Source: a virus
Virus record (IMG/VR): IMGVR_UViG_3300009537_000056
Location: 1 to 41,342 of that record
Direction: 5' to 3' (one strand)
DNA: 41,342 nucleotides
Shown here: in pieces, positions 20,746-31,080 of the stretch
Layout of the letters: every line of letters begins with the position of its first letter
Numbering within the stretch: position 1 is the stretch's first letter
Notes under the pieces: model-generated
Told to the model about the DNA's origin: nothing
Database searches by the model: none
What the model saw: the letters and a program-made list of their open reading frames with translations, nothing else
Program-made: the position numbers and the translations under genes

Positions 20746-21113
20746 TAATTGATCAGGTTGACATCTATGGACTTTCATGGCTAACTGAGGCCTGGAAGTA
20801 TATCAAGGAAGATCAAGCGCAGCAGTTCCGATGGCAGATGTTAATGATGCCATTGGCAAGAACCCCACAGACTAAACAAGGGGCTCAGTCATTACGAAAC
20901 TACTCTCAGAAGATTGAGAGAGCACTCGAATCAATGACACCATGGGCTTCCGGTAGTCGGTTCTCTGCTTTGCGAAGAAAGTATGCGGGTAAGATGCCAG
21001 AGGGCTCGCAGGTTCTCGTTGAGTTTGACGCTCACGATAACCCGGATGGTAGGTTGTTTGCTAAAGCAAACGAACCAGCCGATACTACTAGCAACGTAGC
21101 AGAGGACGACTAA
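20667..21113 (+). CDS. Tail assembly chaperone T part, made as G-T fusion by -1 frameshift
   Basis: This frame has no own start near its beginning but is open from the slippery site, reading LANFLHRKFGRAFHDIRAAY, then GWPDELVIDQVDIYGLSWLT and MLMMPLARTPQTKQGAQSLR. The fusion would be 118 G residues plus 148 T residues, 266 in all, similar to other GT proteins that bind tape measure protein and recruit tail tube subunits. An internal ATG at 20838 is not needed. Its stop codon overlaps the tape measure start (TAATG). Confidence 0.88.
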   Translation, partial: LANFLHRKFGRAFHDIRAAYGWPDELVIDQVDIYGLSWLTEAWKYIKEDQAQQFRWQMLMMPLARTPQTKQGAQSLRNYSQKIERALESMTPWASGSRFSALRRKYAGKMPEGSQVLVEFDAHDNPDGRLFAKANEPADTTSNVAEDD

Positions 21114-24100
21114 TGGCACAAGGCGGCGGATCATTTACGATTACTTTCAAAGGTATGGACCAAGGTGCGGTTCGTACCGCTAATGCTGTTGCCACGGAAC
21201 TCTCCCGAGTTAACTCCACAACCAATATGATGGCTCAACAAGTAACGGGTGCAAGCCAAGCTACAATGGGCTTCACCAACATGCTTAATAGAGCACAGAA
21301 GGGTGTTATGTGGCTCTCTAATCAGGGCCTGAATGCCGCTAACTCTATTCGTTTGGTCTCACAGGGTATGATGTCTGTGGGTAAGAGCCTCTCGTTATTT
21401 GTTACCCCAGTTATAGCTCTCTTCTTCAAGAATGCTTATCAAGCAGCAACTCAATTTGACGCTCAACTGGTACGAGTTCAGAAGACAACTGGACTGACAA
21501 CAGAAGCCATGAATATTTTGGGGCGTGGTCTCCGAGACATGGCGATGAATACTTCTACCGGAGCAATCGAGTTAGCTGAAATTTCTGAACAACTGGGACA
21601 GATGGGTATCACCAGTGTCCCAGAAATTCTACGTCTTGTAGATATCCTCAATATGCTTTCTATGGCAACCGACATCGCAGCCGATGAGGTGGGTCTTGCC
21701 GTTGGACGACTCGCTAATGCTTTTGCTATCGACCTCAACACAGAAGAGGGGGTTGAAGAAATCCGTAGATTGATGAATGTTATCAACCAACTTGAGAACA
21801 CCACGGCATCCAAGGCACCGGAAATTCTTAAGGCTATGGAGAATTTCGCTCAAGCTGGAGCAATCTTGGACTTTCCTCCTGAGATTGGGGCAGCATTTGT
21901 AGCTACATTAATCTCGGTTGGTTTCTCGGCTGATGAGGCTGGAACCGCACTTCGTAACATGACCCTTAAGATAACACAGAACCGAGATGCAATCTCCCAA
22001 TTGATGGGGGCAACTGACAAGTATGATACAGTTCTAGAGTTGACTACTGCCCTCAACGAGGATTTTGCCGGTACACTCGTAGATATTGTCCGGGCTGCTG
22101 CTGATAGTGATGATCGGGTTGAGGCGCTGGCCTCTACATTCGAGGCACTTGGTATACGAGGTGGTAAGGCACTAGCCGCATTTGCCGGTGCTCCTCAGGA
22201 ACTTGCGGACAATTTAGTTACCGCAGTTCAGGAAATGGACAGAGCTACCTCTTTGCAGATCGAGTATGAGCGACAGCTTCTCTCCACGGAAAACCAGATG
22301 AAGATGCTCAAGAACCAGTTTACAGAGTTTGCACTGGTGATGGGTGATACTTTCTTGCCGATTATCAATACGCTGGTTGCAACAGCAATCCCCGCAGTCA
22401 GACGGTTGATTGATGCGTTTGCTGGTCTACCTGATCCAATGAAGAAAGCAATCGTAGCTGGAGCACTGCTATTAATGGTTCTTGGTCCGATCCTGCTGTT
22501 TGCTTCTCAGATCACTTTTGGTTTTGCAATGATGGGGATGAGTATTTTTAGGGCCATCCAGGTGATTAGTGGGTTCGGGTTCATGGCAGCTAAGGTTGCT
22601 ATAACGTTGGGAGGGATTGTTGCTAAAATCACGGGACTGGGTGCGGGTACCCTGGCTCTTGCCCTGCTTATTGGTGGTGTTGTTGCTGCAATTCTGATCA
22701 AAATAACCGGTATGGGGGATAAGATTGCTGCATTTTTCATACGATTAGGTGAGGCCGCAGAAGATTGGGGAGCCAATTTGATTGTCACATTTGGACAGGG
22801 TATGCTTAAGGCCGCAGCGTCGTTTATCAGTAAAGTTCTCACAGCGATAGGTAATTTTATTGGCAGATTCTTGGCTGGTAGTTCACCACCTGAGCTTGGT
22901 CCGCTTTCCCATATTGACCTTTGGGGTAAAAATGTTTTTGACGCTTTCTTAGAGGGATTTGCTAACGCCGACTTCTCTATTTTGAAAGACGTGGGTCGTA
23001 CAATTGAGAAGGTTCTTAGCACGATGGCTAAGGTAAGTAAGATTGGGGAGGCCGATGAATTTGTATTTGCGATGAAGGCTAGAAAGGACCTTGCGAAGCT
23101 CATCAGTATCTTCAATGAAACCGGGAATGTTGCTCAAGATGTTCTTAACGATATCACAGCTAACCTGGGTGAGGCTTCAGATGAAGTTCAGAAGTTGATT
23201 ACGTTGTGGCTTGATTACACGTCTATCCAGAAGGAACTTGCTGAGTTGGAACAGCGCCGACACGGGGTACTTGACACCTATAGACAGGAAATTCAGTTGA
23301 TCGCTCAAAGTACGATGACTGCCGAAGATAAGGCTGATGCAATTCGACAGGCAATGAGATCACGGGACGAAGAACTTAAGGCAATTGCTGAAGAAGAGCA
23401 CGCTCTGGAAGATCAGAACGACATCGTACAACAGCAGCTTGACACACAAAAGTCCTTGATCGAAGCGATGCAGCATCAGGATGATCTTCAACTTCGGCTT
23501 TTAGACACGCTGGATAAACTTGTTGGTAAGTTAGATGAGATTGGTAATTTCGAGTTCCCAGAGATTGAACCATTTGGAATTCCCGACCCTGATCCTGATG
23601 ATAAACTGGGACAGTTGGGAGAAGATTTTAGAACGATGTCTGAGCGTATTGAAGCGGGTAAGAAAGCAATGGAAGGCTTCTTTACTGGATTGCGGGGAGA
23701 GGAATTTGATGATACGATCTTTCAGGAGCTACTAGATTTTGATGAGGAAGCTGGAACCACATTTGCTGATACTTATAAGACCCTTCATGGTTATGGTATG
23801 GGTATCCATGATATCTGGGATAAGATCAGTGGCGTCTGGGATACTGCTAAGGGCTTCTTCGAGAAGATTGGTGAGGTAGATGTTAAAGAACTTTCTGGAA
23901 ATATTGGTGAAATTGCAGATGCCCTTGGGATTATCGCTCAGGTAGTTGGTCCGGTTTTGGCGTTTGTTGCTACGTTGAAAACAATGGCAGCAATAAAAGA
24001 AGGCGGGTCAATTATTGGTTTTCTCATTAAGAAGCTTCCACGATTAGCAGGAATAGGAGCGACCCTTGGAAATATTGGTGCCGGAATAGGGCGGATAGTT

Positions 24101-25591
24101 GAGGCCTTTGCCGCAGGTGGTCTTGGGGGTGCCGCTAGTGCTATTAGAGCCCTCGCAGGTGGAATCTCATTGGCAGCTTTGGCGGTTCCACTGTTAGTAG
24201 CAGCTATTGTGGCTGGAGTAATCTGGATTATCCGTAACTTTGATAAGGTTAAGGCCATTCCAAAGAACATTGTGAGGATTTGGAAACTTGAGATTATACT
24301 TTTGAAAGCTATTGTAAAACGTGTGGCGCAAGCAATTGTTGATCGCTTCATGAAGATTAAGGATGGTATAGGTAAAGCAATCGATAAGGTTCGTGAAACG
24401 ATTAGTGATAAGTGGCAAGCCATTGTTGATTTCTTGATGGAAAAGACTGAGGGTATTAGAGATTTTCTATCTGAGAAATGGGAAGAGATCAAAGAGTTCT
24501 TTGGGGGTTTATTCGAGGGATTATTGGCGATTGTTCAGGAGAGTGCGCTATTTCAGTTCATTGAACAGGCTTGGACTTCAATCAAAGAGAATGTTATGGC
24601 GATCTGGCAGACCATTGTTGATGAGTTCGGTCCTATTTGGGTACAGATCGTTGAGATTGCTCAAACTGTGTGGGAGCGAATTAAGGAAGCGATTGCGAAT
24701 GCTTGGGAGTCTATAAAAGAAACAATTTCAACGGCATGGGAGAATATTAAAACGTGGATTTCTACTCAATGGGAGGCCTTTAAGACCACAGTGAGTGAAA
24801 TTTGGAACAGTATTGTTAGTACGATTGTTGGTGTTTGGGATACGATTATTGGATTTATTTCACCTATTTGGGAGGGTATCAAGACCTGGATTGGTGAGCG
24901 ATGGGATGCGTTTAAGACATTCGTTACTGAAAAATGGGAGGCTATCCGTGATGCGGTTATCCTTGCAATTACCCCACTTCTAACTAAGCTCATTATCTTC
25001 TGGTTCCGGGTTAAGAACACGATTGCTCAAAAGTGGGAACAAATCAAGACGATGATTGGAGAGAAGGTTACCGCCGTTAAGGATAAGATTCTGGAATTTC
25101 GTAATCAATTTGTCGAGGCGGGTAAGAACCTTATTAAAGGAGTTATCGACGGAATTGGCAGTATGGTTCAAGATGCAATCAGGGCTGCGGCAGACCTTGC
25201 TCAGGCTGCGTTGGACACAATTAAGAGAATACTCAAGATGACATCTCCTTCTCAGGTTATGATGGACGTTGGTGTTAACTTTGTAGAGGGTATGGTTCTT
25301 GGTATCGACTCAATGGGACAATCTCTTGCTGATCAGGTTGGAAATACCTTAACAGAAGGTATGATGGGTGGGGCTTCGATGTTCTCCCCACCGTCCCTCG
25401 GTATTGGATCACCACTTGCACCAGATGCAGAAGGTGGTGAGCAACAGCAGATCGTGATGCACTTTGGTAAAGACTCAGTTAGGTCTGACAGAGACATCGA
25501 AGAGATCGCTTCTCAAGTTGAGCGGGTACTTCAACGCCGTGTGGAAGGAACTATGGGAGTCGGCGGTGGCTTCCAGCAGGAAGGAATCTAA
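21113..25591 (+). CDS. Tape measure protein (1492 aa)
   Basis: The longest gene of the window sets tail length. Roughly 1492 residues suggest a tail on the order of 200 nm or more by the common 1.5 A per residue rule. Residues about 120-420 fit the TP901-type core (FDAQLVRVQKTTGLTTEAMN, ...GTALRNMTLKITQNRDAISQ). Several hydrophobic stretches follow (AIVAGALLLMVLGPILLFAS; LALALLIGGVVAAILIKITG; LAALAVPLLVAAIVAGVIWI), which may enter the host membrane on DNA ejection. From 24572 to 24937 twelve Trp codons occur at exactly 33-base intervals, an 11-residue repeat. The C-terminal block SPSQVMMDVGVNFVEGMVLG is typical for the family. There is no recognisable peptidase or lytic transglycosylase domain. 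Confidence 0.95.
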   Translation: MAQGGGSFTITFKGMDQGAVRTANAVATELSRVNSTTNMMAQQVTGASQATMGFTNMLNRAQKGVMWLSNQGLNAANSIRLVSQGMMSVGKSLSLFVTPVIALFFKNAYQAATQFDAQLVRVQKTTGLTTEAMNILGRGLRDMAMNTSTGAIELAEISEQLGQMGITSVPEILRLVDILNMLSMATDIAADEVGLAVGRLANAFAIDLNTEEGVEEIRRLMNVINQLENTTASKAPEILKAMENFAQAGAILDFPPEIGAAFVATLISVGFSADEAGTALRNMTLKITQNRDAISQLMGATDKYDTVLELTTALNEDFAGTLVDIVRAAADSDDRVEALASTFEALGIRGGKALAAFAGAPQELADNLVTAVQEMDRATSLQIEYERQLLSTENQMKMLKNQFTEFALVMGDTFLPIINTLVATAIPAVRRLIDAFAGLPDPMKKAIVAGALLLMVLGPILLFASQITFGFAMMGMSIFRAIQVISGFGFMAAKVAITLGGIVAKITGLGAGTLALALLIGGVVAAILIKITGMGDKIAAFFIRLGEAAEDWGANLIVTFGQGMLKAAASFISKVLTAIGNFIGRFLAGSSPPELGPLSHIDLWGKNVFDAFLEGFANADFSILKDVGRTIEKVLSTMAKVSKIGEADEFVFAMKARKDLAKLISIFNETGNVAQDVLNDITANLGEASDEVQKLITLWLDYTSIQKELAELEQRRHGVLDTYRQEIQLIAQSTMTAEDKADAIRQAMRSRDEELKAIAEEEHALEDQNDIVQQQLDTQKSLIEAMQHQDDLQLRLLDTLDKLVGKLDEIGNFEFPEIEPFGIPDPDPDDKLGQLGEDFRTMSERIEAGKKAMEGFFTGLRGEEFDDTIFQELLDFDEEAGTTFADTYKTLHGYGMGIHDIWDKISGVWDTAKGFFEKIGEVDVKELSGNIGEIADALGIIAQVVGPVLAFVATLKTMAAIKEGGSIIGFLIKKLPRLAGIGATLGNIGAGIGRIVEAFAAGGLGGAASAIRALAGGISLAALAVPLLVAAIVAGVIWIIRNFDKVKAIPKNIVRIWKLEIILLKAIVKRVAQAIVDRFMKIKDGIGKAIDKVRETISDKWQAIVDFLMEKTEGIRDFLSEKWEEIKEFFGGLFEGLLAIVQESALFQFIEQAWTSIKENVMAIWQTIVDEFGPIWVQIVEIAQTVWERIKEAIANAWESIKETISTAWENIKTWISTQWEAFKTTVSEIWNSIVSTIVGVWDTIIGFISPIWEGIKTWIGERWDAFKTFVTEKWEAIRDAVILAITPLLTKLIIFWFRVKNTIAQKWEQIKTMIGEKVTAVKDKILEFRNQFVEAGKNLIKGVIDGIGSMVQDAIRAAADLAQAALDTIKRILKMTSPSQVMMDVGVNFVEGMVLGIDSMGQSLADQVGNTLTEGMMGGASMFSPPSLGIGSPLAPDAEGGEQQQIVMHFGKDSVRSDRDIEEIASQVERVLQRRVEGTMGVGGGFQQEGI

Positions 25592-27912
25592 TGGCCTTTT
25601 TATTGAAGATGACAGATGGAACTATCAGTATAGACTTCATCAGCACCCCGTATAGGTTGCGAGATGGAGGACTCGATATTTGGACACCCGATAAGAAACA
25701 GGTTTGGGGCGGGGAGTCTGTTTACTCACATGGGTCTCAGCTAATAACATCAACCTTCGAAAATCGTAGGGTTCGTGCATGGTTTCATGTAACCGGCAAT
25801 ACCCGAGACGAGCTTCTCAACAATATCAGTCAGATTGAGCGTCTGTTGGAGAATGCTCGTGAGCGTTCAATCAATCAGACTGGTGCCAGAGTTGAGCTTC
25901 AGTATCAATGGGAAGGGGCGACCAACACAACATACTTTGAAGTGATCGACGGTGAGTTACGTTGGCCCCGCAATACGATGTCTGTTACACAGGTTCATCA
26001 GACTGACGAGAAAGGCCGATATATTATCAAGGATTTCTACCTGATTTTGAGTTGTGCGCCATTTGCCTATCCTATTTCTCCGGTCAACGGAACTCCAATT
26101 GAGTTATCTCTCACAAATGGTAATGGTACTGATATAACTGGTGGATTACGAGTTTGGAATCATGATGATGCTGGATCGGGTGACGATAACTGGGTAGAGA
26201 TTGACGGGGTTGATATCGACGGTGATTATCCTGCGCTGGTTAAGCTTTTCCTAGAGTCTGAAGCAGGTGAGGCGGAGAACACCGGTAAGATTTACATCGG
26301 GGTCCGTAAGGGGGACCTTGGATTTGTGCACATCCTGGAGGATGATGGAAGTGTCACAACATCACAGAGTTCGGATACAGATGCAGCTATTGCAGATGAT
26401 GGTGGAAACCTAACCAACGAAACCACAGAAGCGAACGAAGCAACCGCTGATGATATGACCCTGTTGCCAGCAACACCGGCACAAGAAGACGCCTACTACT
26501 TTGGGTACGCCGTACCATTCGACAAATTTGATCTTAACGTAAGTACCGCAGGAGCGGGTAGCTGGACCATTACTTGGGAATACTGGGATGGTGACAGTTG
26601 GGAGGCGCTTACATCCGTATCAGACGGTACAAATGGGTTTACTACTGGGGGCAACAATGAGATTTCCTGGTTGCTACCTACTGATTGGGCGAAGACCTCT
26701 GTAGAACAACTAGCATTATCCGCAGCAGTAGCCGATGATAATGGGGCTTACACGGACGAAACAACCGCAGCAAACAACGCTACAACCAATGATATGAATC
26801 TGCTTCCAGCGGCTCCTCAAATTGATGGAGAATATAACTACTACTTTGGACACAGCAATCCATTTGATCAACTGAAGTTAAATATTGGTCAGGCGGGTGT
26901 GGGTACATGGGCGCTGACCTGGGAATACTGGAATGGAAATATCTGGCAAGCGCTCTCAGATGTAGTTGATGGAACAGGCAATTTCAAAGTTAGTGGTACT
27001 CAGTTAGTTAGCTACGAACGTCCTACTGATTGGCAGACCACGACAATAAATGCGCAGGGTCCATTCTATTATATTCGAGCGAACCTTTCTACTTTCACAT
27101 CATTAACGACACAACCGCTTGGTACCCAAGCTTGGATTATCCCGCTTTTTGCATATTTTGTTCGAGGTCGGGTCAGTGTTTATACCTCGGTCACTACACA
27201 ACCACTTGGACAACAGGTAACAATGAAGAACGGTGTCGATGATGTGGATTATTCCTCGGGTGGATCATTCACTAATGTTTCCTTTACCGATGCTGATGGC
27301 GTCATCGATTTATTTGAGTGGTCGTTGAGTGCTGCTCAAATAGAGGCTACGCAGGGACCCTTCAGATTCTTTGGTCGTGCACGAGAAGCAACACACTGGG
27401 ATCAGGAAGCCAGCTATAGCATCGTCGTTAAATATGGTACGGATGTCCTCTATCAGAGTCCGTGGGTTAAGCCGATAGATACAATCACTGAGCTTATGGA
27501 CCTGGGAACCGTGTTTCTCCCTCCGTGGTTGGTGGGTACACCGACCGGATTGGCGGGTTTGAATATTGCATTACGGGCTATGCGAGACGAGCCTGGACAG
27601 ACACAGCTTTCGTTGGATTACATTGCGCTGATGCCGCAAGATGGCGGTTATCGGGTTTTGGAGTATAGAACAACAGGGGTAGACCAATTTGAAGAGACCG
27701 TAGACGATGGTTGGGAAGACTCGGTTTACCACATCAATACGAGTGGGAAGCGAACCGGTCTTCCATACGGTCTGATGCCACGACTAACACTGGAGCCGGG
27801 AGTGGACGCTAGAATCTACTTCCTTCAGGAGGGTGTAGTTAAGAACTGTGAGATCACTCGCCAGATGGACGTACAAGTCTACGTTGTCCCAACCCACAAC
27901 GCATTGGTATGA
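25591..27912 (+). CDS. Distal tail (Dit-like) protein with inserted repeat domains (773 aa)
   Basis: The start overlaps the tape measure stop. Residues about 1-170 (MAFLLKMTDGTISIDFISTP, ...GVRVELQYQWEG-like strand, ...RYIIKDFYLILSCAPFAYPI) match the N-terminal ring domain of Dit-type proteins at the tail tip, and the end resembles a galectin-like or collar domain. Between them lie two copies of a roughly 110-140 residue module (residues about 265-374 and 378-517) with the signature ADD-G--T-ETT-ANNAT--DM-LLPA and PFYYIRA---T-TS-TTQPLG, plus a short third piece (VSVYTSVTTQPLGQQ) near 525. The same module occurs in the fibre at 34020. The insert likely gives extra host-glycan contacts. Confidence 0.82.
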   Translation: MAFLLKMTDGTISIDFISTPYRLRDGGLDIWTPDKKQVWGGESVYSHGSQLITSTFENRRVRAWFHVTGNTRDELLNNISQIERLLENARERSINQTGARVELQYQWEGATNTTYFEVIDGELRWPRNTMSVTQVHQTDEKGRYIIKDFYLILSCAPFAYPISPVNGTPIELSLTNGNGTDITGGLRVWNHDDAGSGDDNWVEIDGVDIDGDYPALVKLFLESEAGEAENTGKIYIGVRKGDLGFVHILEDDGSVTTSQSSDTDAAIADDGGNLTNETTEANEATADDMTLLPATPAQEDAYYFGYAVPFDKFDLNVSTAGAGSWTITWEYWDGDSWEALTSVSDGTNGFTTGGNNEISWLLPTDWAKTSVEQLALSAAVADDNGAYTDETTAANNATTNDMNLLPAAPQIDGEYNYYFGHSNPFDQLKLNIGQAGVGTWALTWEYWNGNIWQALSDVVDGTGNFKVSGTQLVSYERPTDWQTTTINAQGPFYYIRANLSTFTSLTTQPLGTQAWIIPLFAYFVRGRVSVYTSVTTQPLGQQVTMKNGVDDVDYSSGGSFTNVSFTDADGVIDLFEWSLSAAQIEATQGPFRFFGRAREATHWDQEASYSIVVKYGTDVLYQSPWVKPIDTITELMDLGTVFLPPWLVGTPTGLAGLNIALRAMRDEPGQTQLSLDYIALMPQDGGYRVLEYRTTGVDQFEETVDDGWEDSVYHINTSGKRTGLPYGLMPRLTLEPGVDARIYFLQEGVVKNCEITRQMDVQVYVVPTHNALV

Positions 27913-29048
27913 AATTACTTATAGCGATCTGGAAAACACCTTCTGAAAGCCCCGCAGATTTCCGAGAGATGACTGATCGGTTCTCGGGACTTTCCTTTGG
28001 TACTATCCTACATGGGGGTTTCGGAGCAGCCGACTTTACTGTAGAAGTTGGGGGATATAATGCCATTCGTTGGTATCGGGATTATGTGGGATATCATTGT
28101 GTAATCTTTGATCATTTAGGTCGTCGCTTGTATGAGGGTCGTATTGAATCAACTGACGCAGATATAAAGGGTGTCAGAGTAGCCTGTGCAGGATATTACG
28201 CACATGCCCAGGACCTGATTCATGGAATTATCTACCCATTGGGAATCCCCAAGTCAATCTCAGATGTGGTCAAAGAGACCGTTGACCTATCTGATAGTTG
28301 GTGGAAGACACATGCCCAGATTCAGGAGACAGTATCAGACATCACACCTCAGGATTTCACTGGAGAAAGTAAGCTTAAGGATGCCATTGAACAGGTCACA
28401 AAGTTTGGTGCTGATGGAGTTATCCCAGTACCAATTTTCTTCGCTATCTGGGAGCATCGTCAACCCTATTTATTCGAACAGCCAGATATCTTGAGCGACG
28501 AACCTGACTGGCAGATTTTTGTGCGAGATTTTGGGTCAAATGCCGGAGTTACACTGAACAGAAACCGACGACAGTTATATAACCGTATCCAGGTACTTTA
28601 TGATGACCCGGATATTGGACCGACATTCACAGACTGGAGAGAGAACACCGTGAGCCAGGGCCTTTTTGGGGTGCGAGAAGGCAGCTTAAATATCGGTCCT
28701 GCTTTACCAGGAATTGCTGACACGATGGCTGAACTAGCAATCAACAGCTACTCACAACCAACACAATCATCTCGATTGGTTATCTCGGGAAGGGTCTATA
28801 CTCAGGCTGGTGCGCCCGATCTTCCTTATATGATTCGAGCAGGACAATTAATTCGAGTGAATGATTACGATCCTACTGTGGCACAGTTAGTAAGCAGTGA
28901 AAGTGGCACTGATTCTGCGGTTGCCTTTATCAACCGAACCAGCTACTCCGCTGATAAGAATACTCTCAGCCTTGAATTGGGTAAGAAGAATGTTGCACTT
29001 GACATTCTGATGGCTCGCCTCGGTATGGGTAGTGCGAGCGTGCGATAA
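27909..29048 (+). CDS. Tail tip hub / Tal-like protein (379 aa)
   Basis: ATG 27909 overlaps the previous stop by 4 bases. The N-terminal region (FSGLSFGTILHGGFGAADFT, followed by VGYHCVIFDHLGRRLYEGRI) has the form of the gp27/hub beta-barrel, where a strand ends in an -LYEG-I-S- motif. Later strands (GVTLNRNRRQLYNRIQVLYD, then LVISGRVYTQAGAPDLPYMI and RAGQLIRVNDYDP) are typical of siphophage Tal N-terminal domains that trimerise under Dit. There is no peptidase extension, so tip cell-wall activity must be elsewhere. Confidence 0.78.
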   Translation: MKLLIAIWKTPSESPADFREMTDRFSGLSFGTILHGGFGAADFTVEVGGYNAIRWYRDYVGYHCVIFDHLGRRLYEGRIESTDADIKGVRVACAGYYAHAQDLIHGIIYPLGIPKSISDVVKETVDLSDSWWKTHAQIQETVSDITPQDFTGESKLKDAIEQVTKFGADGVIPVPIFFAIWEHRQPYLFEQPDILSDEPDWQIFVRDFGSNAGVTLNRNRRQLYNRIQVLYDDPDIGPTFTDWRENTVSQGLFGVREGSLNIGPALPGIADTMAELAINSYSQPTQSSRLVISGRVYTQAGAPDLPYMIRAGQLIRVNDYDPTVAQLVSSESGTDSAVAFINRTSYSADKNTLSLELGKKNVALDILMARLGMGSASVR

Positions 29049-31072
29049 TGGCTCTAACACAACAAGACATTGACCGATTGAGGAGTTACTTTGTCTCCAA
29101 AACTGGAGGCATTGTTCAGGGTGAGCTAACACCAGACCTGGATGAAACGCATAATCTGGGACGTGCAGAACAGAAATGGGATACCATCTATGCAAGGGAG
29201 GTTATCTCTGATAGTATCAGTACTCCAGGAGGTGGTGGTTTTGGTAACGCTGACTCTGTTGATGGGTACCATGCAACGCAGGTACCTACAGCAGATACTA
29301 TTTTGCCTCTCAGCCCTCAGGCAGATTATCCGATTAGTGTGTACCCGCAGGCCCTATTGAAGGATGGTACCCGAGCCCTTGAGGGAAACCTTGCCGTAGT
29401 AGCTTCCGCCACTATCGATGGTGTTGACGTTGGAGCACATACACATACTGGAGTGGGAAGTAGTGGAGCCCAGATGACCCATGCCAATCTTCTTGGATTA
29501 GCGGCAGATGATCACAGCCAGTACACACAACGAGCCCAGGATGAGATCGTTACTGGGGATTGGGCGTTCACATCATTACAAGATCGCACGGCTGGTTGGC
29601 AGTTTCTACCGGATACTTATCAGTTTAAGGCGCTCGCAGGTAATATGCTGTTTACTACCAGCAAAAGTCCAGATATCGCTAAATTAGAAGTCGGGGGCAA
29701 TAATGAAATCGTCATCTACGATGATGATGATCCAAACACGTATATTCGAGTTGGCGTTGATAATAATACACTGTTCCTTAGCGGAACCGACGCCACTTAC
29801 CGAATGTGGGCGGGAAATGCAGTAGCAGCCAGTGCTCCATTCAGAGTTGAGGCAGATGGATCGATCTATTCGATTGCGGGTGAGATCGCTGGATGGACGA
29901 TCAGCGCAACGAAGATTTCCAAGAACAATATGGACCTGGATTCCGCAGGAAAGATTATTGCTGGAACTGGAGACGATACTATCAGTCTTGATGCAACTGA
30001 TGCAACCTGGAGAATTTGGGCAGGAAATGCGGTAGCAGCAAATGCCCCATTTAGAGTGAACAAGACCGGACAACTTTACATGAACGATGGCTTTGTTTCC
30101 GGTACGCTCAAGAGTACAAACTTCATTAGTGGAACCCAAGGATTTAGTTTGGACTCGTCCGGTTTAGCAGAGTTCAATGAGATCATTGCTCGTGGACGCC
30201 TTCAAGCAGTGGTATTTGCCGAGGCTGCTATTGGTGTTGCCTCTGGTAAGTTGATGATCACAGACGGTGCTGTGCTATCTGAAGATATGCCCGATACACA
30301 GGATTATTTTGTGGTGGACGCTCCTGTATTTCAGCCGAATGATATTATTCGTTTGAAGCCTGATGCGTTACGAGATGAGTGGATGAGGATTGCCGCACCT
30401 TATGAGATTGTAGCAAACGGCTATAAGTACTTTGTAGTTAGGGAACTCAACAGCGCTGAACCTACTTATGCTGGTCCATACGACTTTTCTTCGGGAGAAA
30501 GTGTCGCTCGACAAGGAACAGCCGAACAAACAGCATTTGCTGGACCGCTGTCCGCAGGTGAGACTGGACTTGAGTATGGTGAATTTCAACCAGCAGGTTC
30601 CGCAGCCTTAACAGGAGGCGGTTTCCTAATCTTGGAAGGGTCGAGGGAGTTTGGTCCATACTTTGGTGTGGTAGCTCGTTACGGTCCTGTGTATGATCAA
30701 TTGTTGGATGTAGTGCGTATTGGAAACCTGAATGGAATCCTTGATTACACTGTAGAAGAATGGGGTGCCTTCTTTGGTGATGCAAATCAATACATGGCTT
30801 ACGACCAAACACTAGGACTTAGAATCGAGTTTTCCGGTGGAGCCGTTGACACTTCAATTGACGCAGCAGGACTCACCACTGAAATTCTGGCACTGGAGAA
30901 GCAGACAGTCGCACCAACTTATACCGATCAACAAGCCCGTATTTGGTATGAGATAGACGGGGGAAAACCACGAATCTACGCTAGAACAAAAGAGAGCGCA
31001 GAGGAAAAGCAAATCAATCTTGGTGGAATGACACAACCACAGATAATGTCCAGGATTTCACTTAGGGTTTAG
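29048..31072 (+). CDS. Tail tip / central fibre protein (674 aa)
   Basis: ATG overlaps the hub stop. The N-terminal 60 residues (MALTQQDIDRLRSYFVSKTG, LGRAEQKWDTIYAREVIS) and the motif LGLAADDHSQYTQRAQDE are characteristic of phage tail fibre attachment regions. Residues about 245-350 contain two copies of a 90-residue motif (TDATYRMWAGNAVAASAPFR and TDATWRIWAGNAVAANAPFR), as in central fibres. The C-terminal 250 residues are beta-rich without a chaperone or collar signature. Likely the central tail fibre attached to the hub. Confidence 0.8.
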   Translation: MALTQQDIDRLRSYFVSKTGGIVQGELTPDLDETHNLGRAEQKWDTIYAREVISDSISTPGGGGFGNADSVDGYHATQVPTADTILPLSPQADYPISVYPQALLKDGTRALEGNLAVVASATIDGVDVGAHTHTGVGSSGAQMTHANLLGLAADDHSQYTQRAQDEIVTGDWAFTSLQDRTAGWQFLPDTYQFKALAGNMLFTTSKSPDIAKLEVGGNNEIVIYDDDDPNTYIRVGVDNNTLFLSGTDATYRMWAGNAVAASAPFRVEADGSIYSIAGEIAGWTISATKISKNNMDLDSAGKIIAGTGDDTISLDATDATWRIWAGNAVAANAPFRVNKTGQLYMNDGFVSGTLKSTNFISGTQGFSLDSSGLAEFNEIIARGRLQAVVFAEAAIGVASGKLMITDGAVLSEDMPDTQDYFVVDAPVFQPNDIIRLKPDALRDEWMRIAAPYEIVANGYKYFVVRELNSAEPTYAGPYDFSSGESVARQGTAEQTAFAGPLSAGETGLEYGEFQPAGSAALTGGGFLILEGSREFGPYFGVVARYGPVYDQLLDVVRIGNLNGILDYTVEEWGAFFGDANQYMAYDQTLGLRIEFSGGAVDTSIDAAGLTTEILALEKQTVAPTYTDQQARIWYEIDGGKPRIYARTKESAEEKQINLGGMTQPQIMSRISLRV

Positions 31073-31080
31073 GAGTTACG

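Noticed and set aside
22507-24492. Long minus-strand frames inside the tape measure gene
   Set aside because: The + frame has strong family features; the opposite frames are shadow ORFs.
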